NCBI GenBank assembly: GCA_030754715.1
Contig: JASLZV010000009.1
Span: 1 to 15,222, forward strand
Direction: 5' to 3'
From: Phycisphaerae bacterium
GTDB taxonomy: Bacteria; Planctomycetota; Phycisphaerae; SM23-33
Length of the DNA stretch: 15,222 bases
This document shows, one piece after another, positions 14,505-15,222 of the stretch. The notes below the pieces were generated by a model, which was given only the letters and a program-made list of their open reading frames with translations, did no database searches and was not told where the DNA came from. Made by a program: the position numbers and the translations under genes. Numbering within the stretch: position 1 is the first letter of the stretch; each line of letters begins with the position of its first letter.

Positions 14505-14569
14505 GTGATTGACAGTGCGAAGTGAACGCCGTTCGAGACCAAACCGTCTTGTTTCAGGAGGTTGATGAG

Positions 14570-15222
14570 ATGACGCGTCATAGTCGGGAAGATTCCGTTG
14601 CTGCAACGTACTATATCGAGACAGCCGGCGACCTGGCCAAAGTGGCGGATGACCTCGTGGTTCTGGAAACCACGGCGAGATGGACGGCTGAAGGCAGGCC
14701 GACCGGGCTTTACGATGATTCGGTGGGTGAGGTCCTGGACGTGAAGACTGTCGGACTCGGTCGGGGATATATCTCGCTGCTGTATCCTGTTTCGAACATG
14801 GATATCGCCGAGTCGGCGTTTCCGTGCCTGTGGCTGTCGATGATCGGCGGCCCGACCTTTGCTCTGGCGGCGTATGAGAAGTCCCGGTTAGTGGATTTCT
14901 CCGTGCCGCCCGCGATGATGGAGAGGTTTGCCGGGCCCGGCTTTGGCGTCAAGGGCACGCGCGAACTTATGGATATAGGGCCCGATGAACTGATGATCGG
15001 CACGATCGTCAAACCCACCGCGGGAATGACGCCCGAGGAAGTCGCCGACCTGAGCTACAAGGCGGCGTTGGGCGGGATTTGTTTCATCAAAGATGACGAG
15101 AAGATGATGAACCCGGAGTATTGCCCACTGGGCAGGCGGGTGCGACTGGTTTCCGAGGCGCTGCTGCGGGCCCAAGAGCAGACGGGAAAAAAGGTCCTGT
15201 ACGCCGCGCATATCTCCACGAC
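14570..15222 (+). CDS. RuBisCO-like protein (form IV), N-terminal part, cut by window edge
   Basis: The frame runs from the ATG at 14570 (AGGAGG at 14556-14561, 8 nt upstream) off the right edge, giving 217 residues, about half of a large-subunit-type protein. ETTARWT near residue 33 matches the N-terminal ESSTGTWT region. GTIVKPTAGMTPEEVADLSY matches the loop with the first catalytic lysine of RuBisCO, and FIKDDEKM keeps the carbamylated Lys and the Mg-binding Asp and Glu. In true RuBisCO the loop reads KPKxGL; here the second lysine is Thr (KPTAGM). The usual GxNVFGF region reads GGPTFALAAY, so the N123-type residue is also missing. Loss of these residues indicates a RuBisCO-like protein, not a carbon-fixing enzyme. 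Known ones act as enolases, isomerases or decarboxylases in methionine salvage or in branched-sugar (isoapionate) breakdown. The adjacent phosphofructokinase favours sugar-phosphate work. Loop 6 lies outside the window. Confidence 0.88.
   Translation, partial: MTRHSREDSVAATYYIETAGDLAKVADDLVVLETTARWTAEGRPTGLYDDSVGEVLDVKTVGLGRGYISLLYPVSNMDIAESAFPCLWLSMIGGPTFALAAYEKSRLVDFSVPPAMMERFAGPGFGVKGTRELMDIGPDELMIGTIVKPTAGMTPEEVADLSYKAALGGICFIKDDEKMMNPEYCPLGRRVRLVSEALLRAQEQTGKKVLYAAHIST

Noticed and set aside
1..15222. CRISPR array, tRNA or rRNA genes, intact insertion sequence
   Set aside because: No regularly spaced repeats with unique spacers, no cloverleaf or rRNA signature and no transposase frame were recognised by eye.

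Overview
The window looks like chromosomal DNA of an environmental bacterium, most likely a planctomycete of the Phycisphaerae type or a close PVC relative. This is inferred from gene content (HEAT-repeat secreted protein, URO-D-like methyltransferase, DUF4838 remnant, DUF502 protein, pyrophosphate-type phosphofructokinase, RuBisCO-like protein), a fairly high GC content and loosely spaced genes. No rRNA, tRNA, CRISPR array or intact transposase was seen.

Layout. Rightward block (1-6981): the end of a 3-hydroxyacyl-CoA (carnitine-type) dehydrogenase, a secreted HEAT-repeat protein, an AMP-forming acetyl-CoA synthetase, a short NAD-dependent epimerase/dehydratase, a small four-helix membrane protein and a URO-D-superfamily methyltransferase. 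Leftward block (13002 down to 7027): a DUF502 membrane protein, a broken and truncated DUF4838 gene, a DEAD-box RNA helicase, the fused 23S rRNA methyltransferase RlmKL, and a polytopic membrane protein with a histidine-rich loop that is probably a metal transporter. Rightward block (13221-15222): a phosphofructokinase with pyrophosphate-type active-site residues, then the start of a RuBisCO-like protein that runs off the window.

The most unusual signal is non-coding. A 43-bp motif occurs three times without gaps: before the acetyl-CoA synthetase (2159-2201, +), before the epimerase (4498-4540, +) and, on the opposite strand, next to the broken DUF4838 gene and upstream of the helicase (11664-11706, -). 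Two copies lie 45-52 bp downstream of a promoter of the form TRGACR-N18-TAKAAT. The same promoter form, without the 43-bp motif, precedes the HEAT-repeat gene. This is either a dispersed promoter-plus-leader cassette or a small non-autonomous repeat that carries a promoter. It does not match any element I can name.

A second regulatory signal lies before the histidine-rich transporter. A near-consensus sigma-70 promoter is followed by a perfect 20-bp palindrome between the expected transcription start and the ribosome binding site, which is what a repressor operator would look like. In metabolism, the acetyl-CoA synthetase and hydroxyacyl-CoA dehydrogenase point to acyl-CoA metabolism, and the phosphofructokinase plus RuBisCO-like protein to sugar-phosphate metabolism. 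RlmKL and the helicase, about 75 bp apart on one strand, form a plausible ribosome-biogenesis pair.
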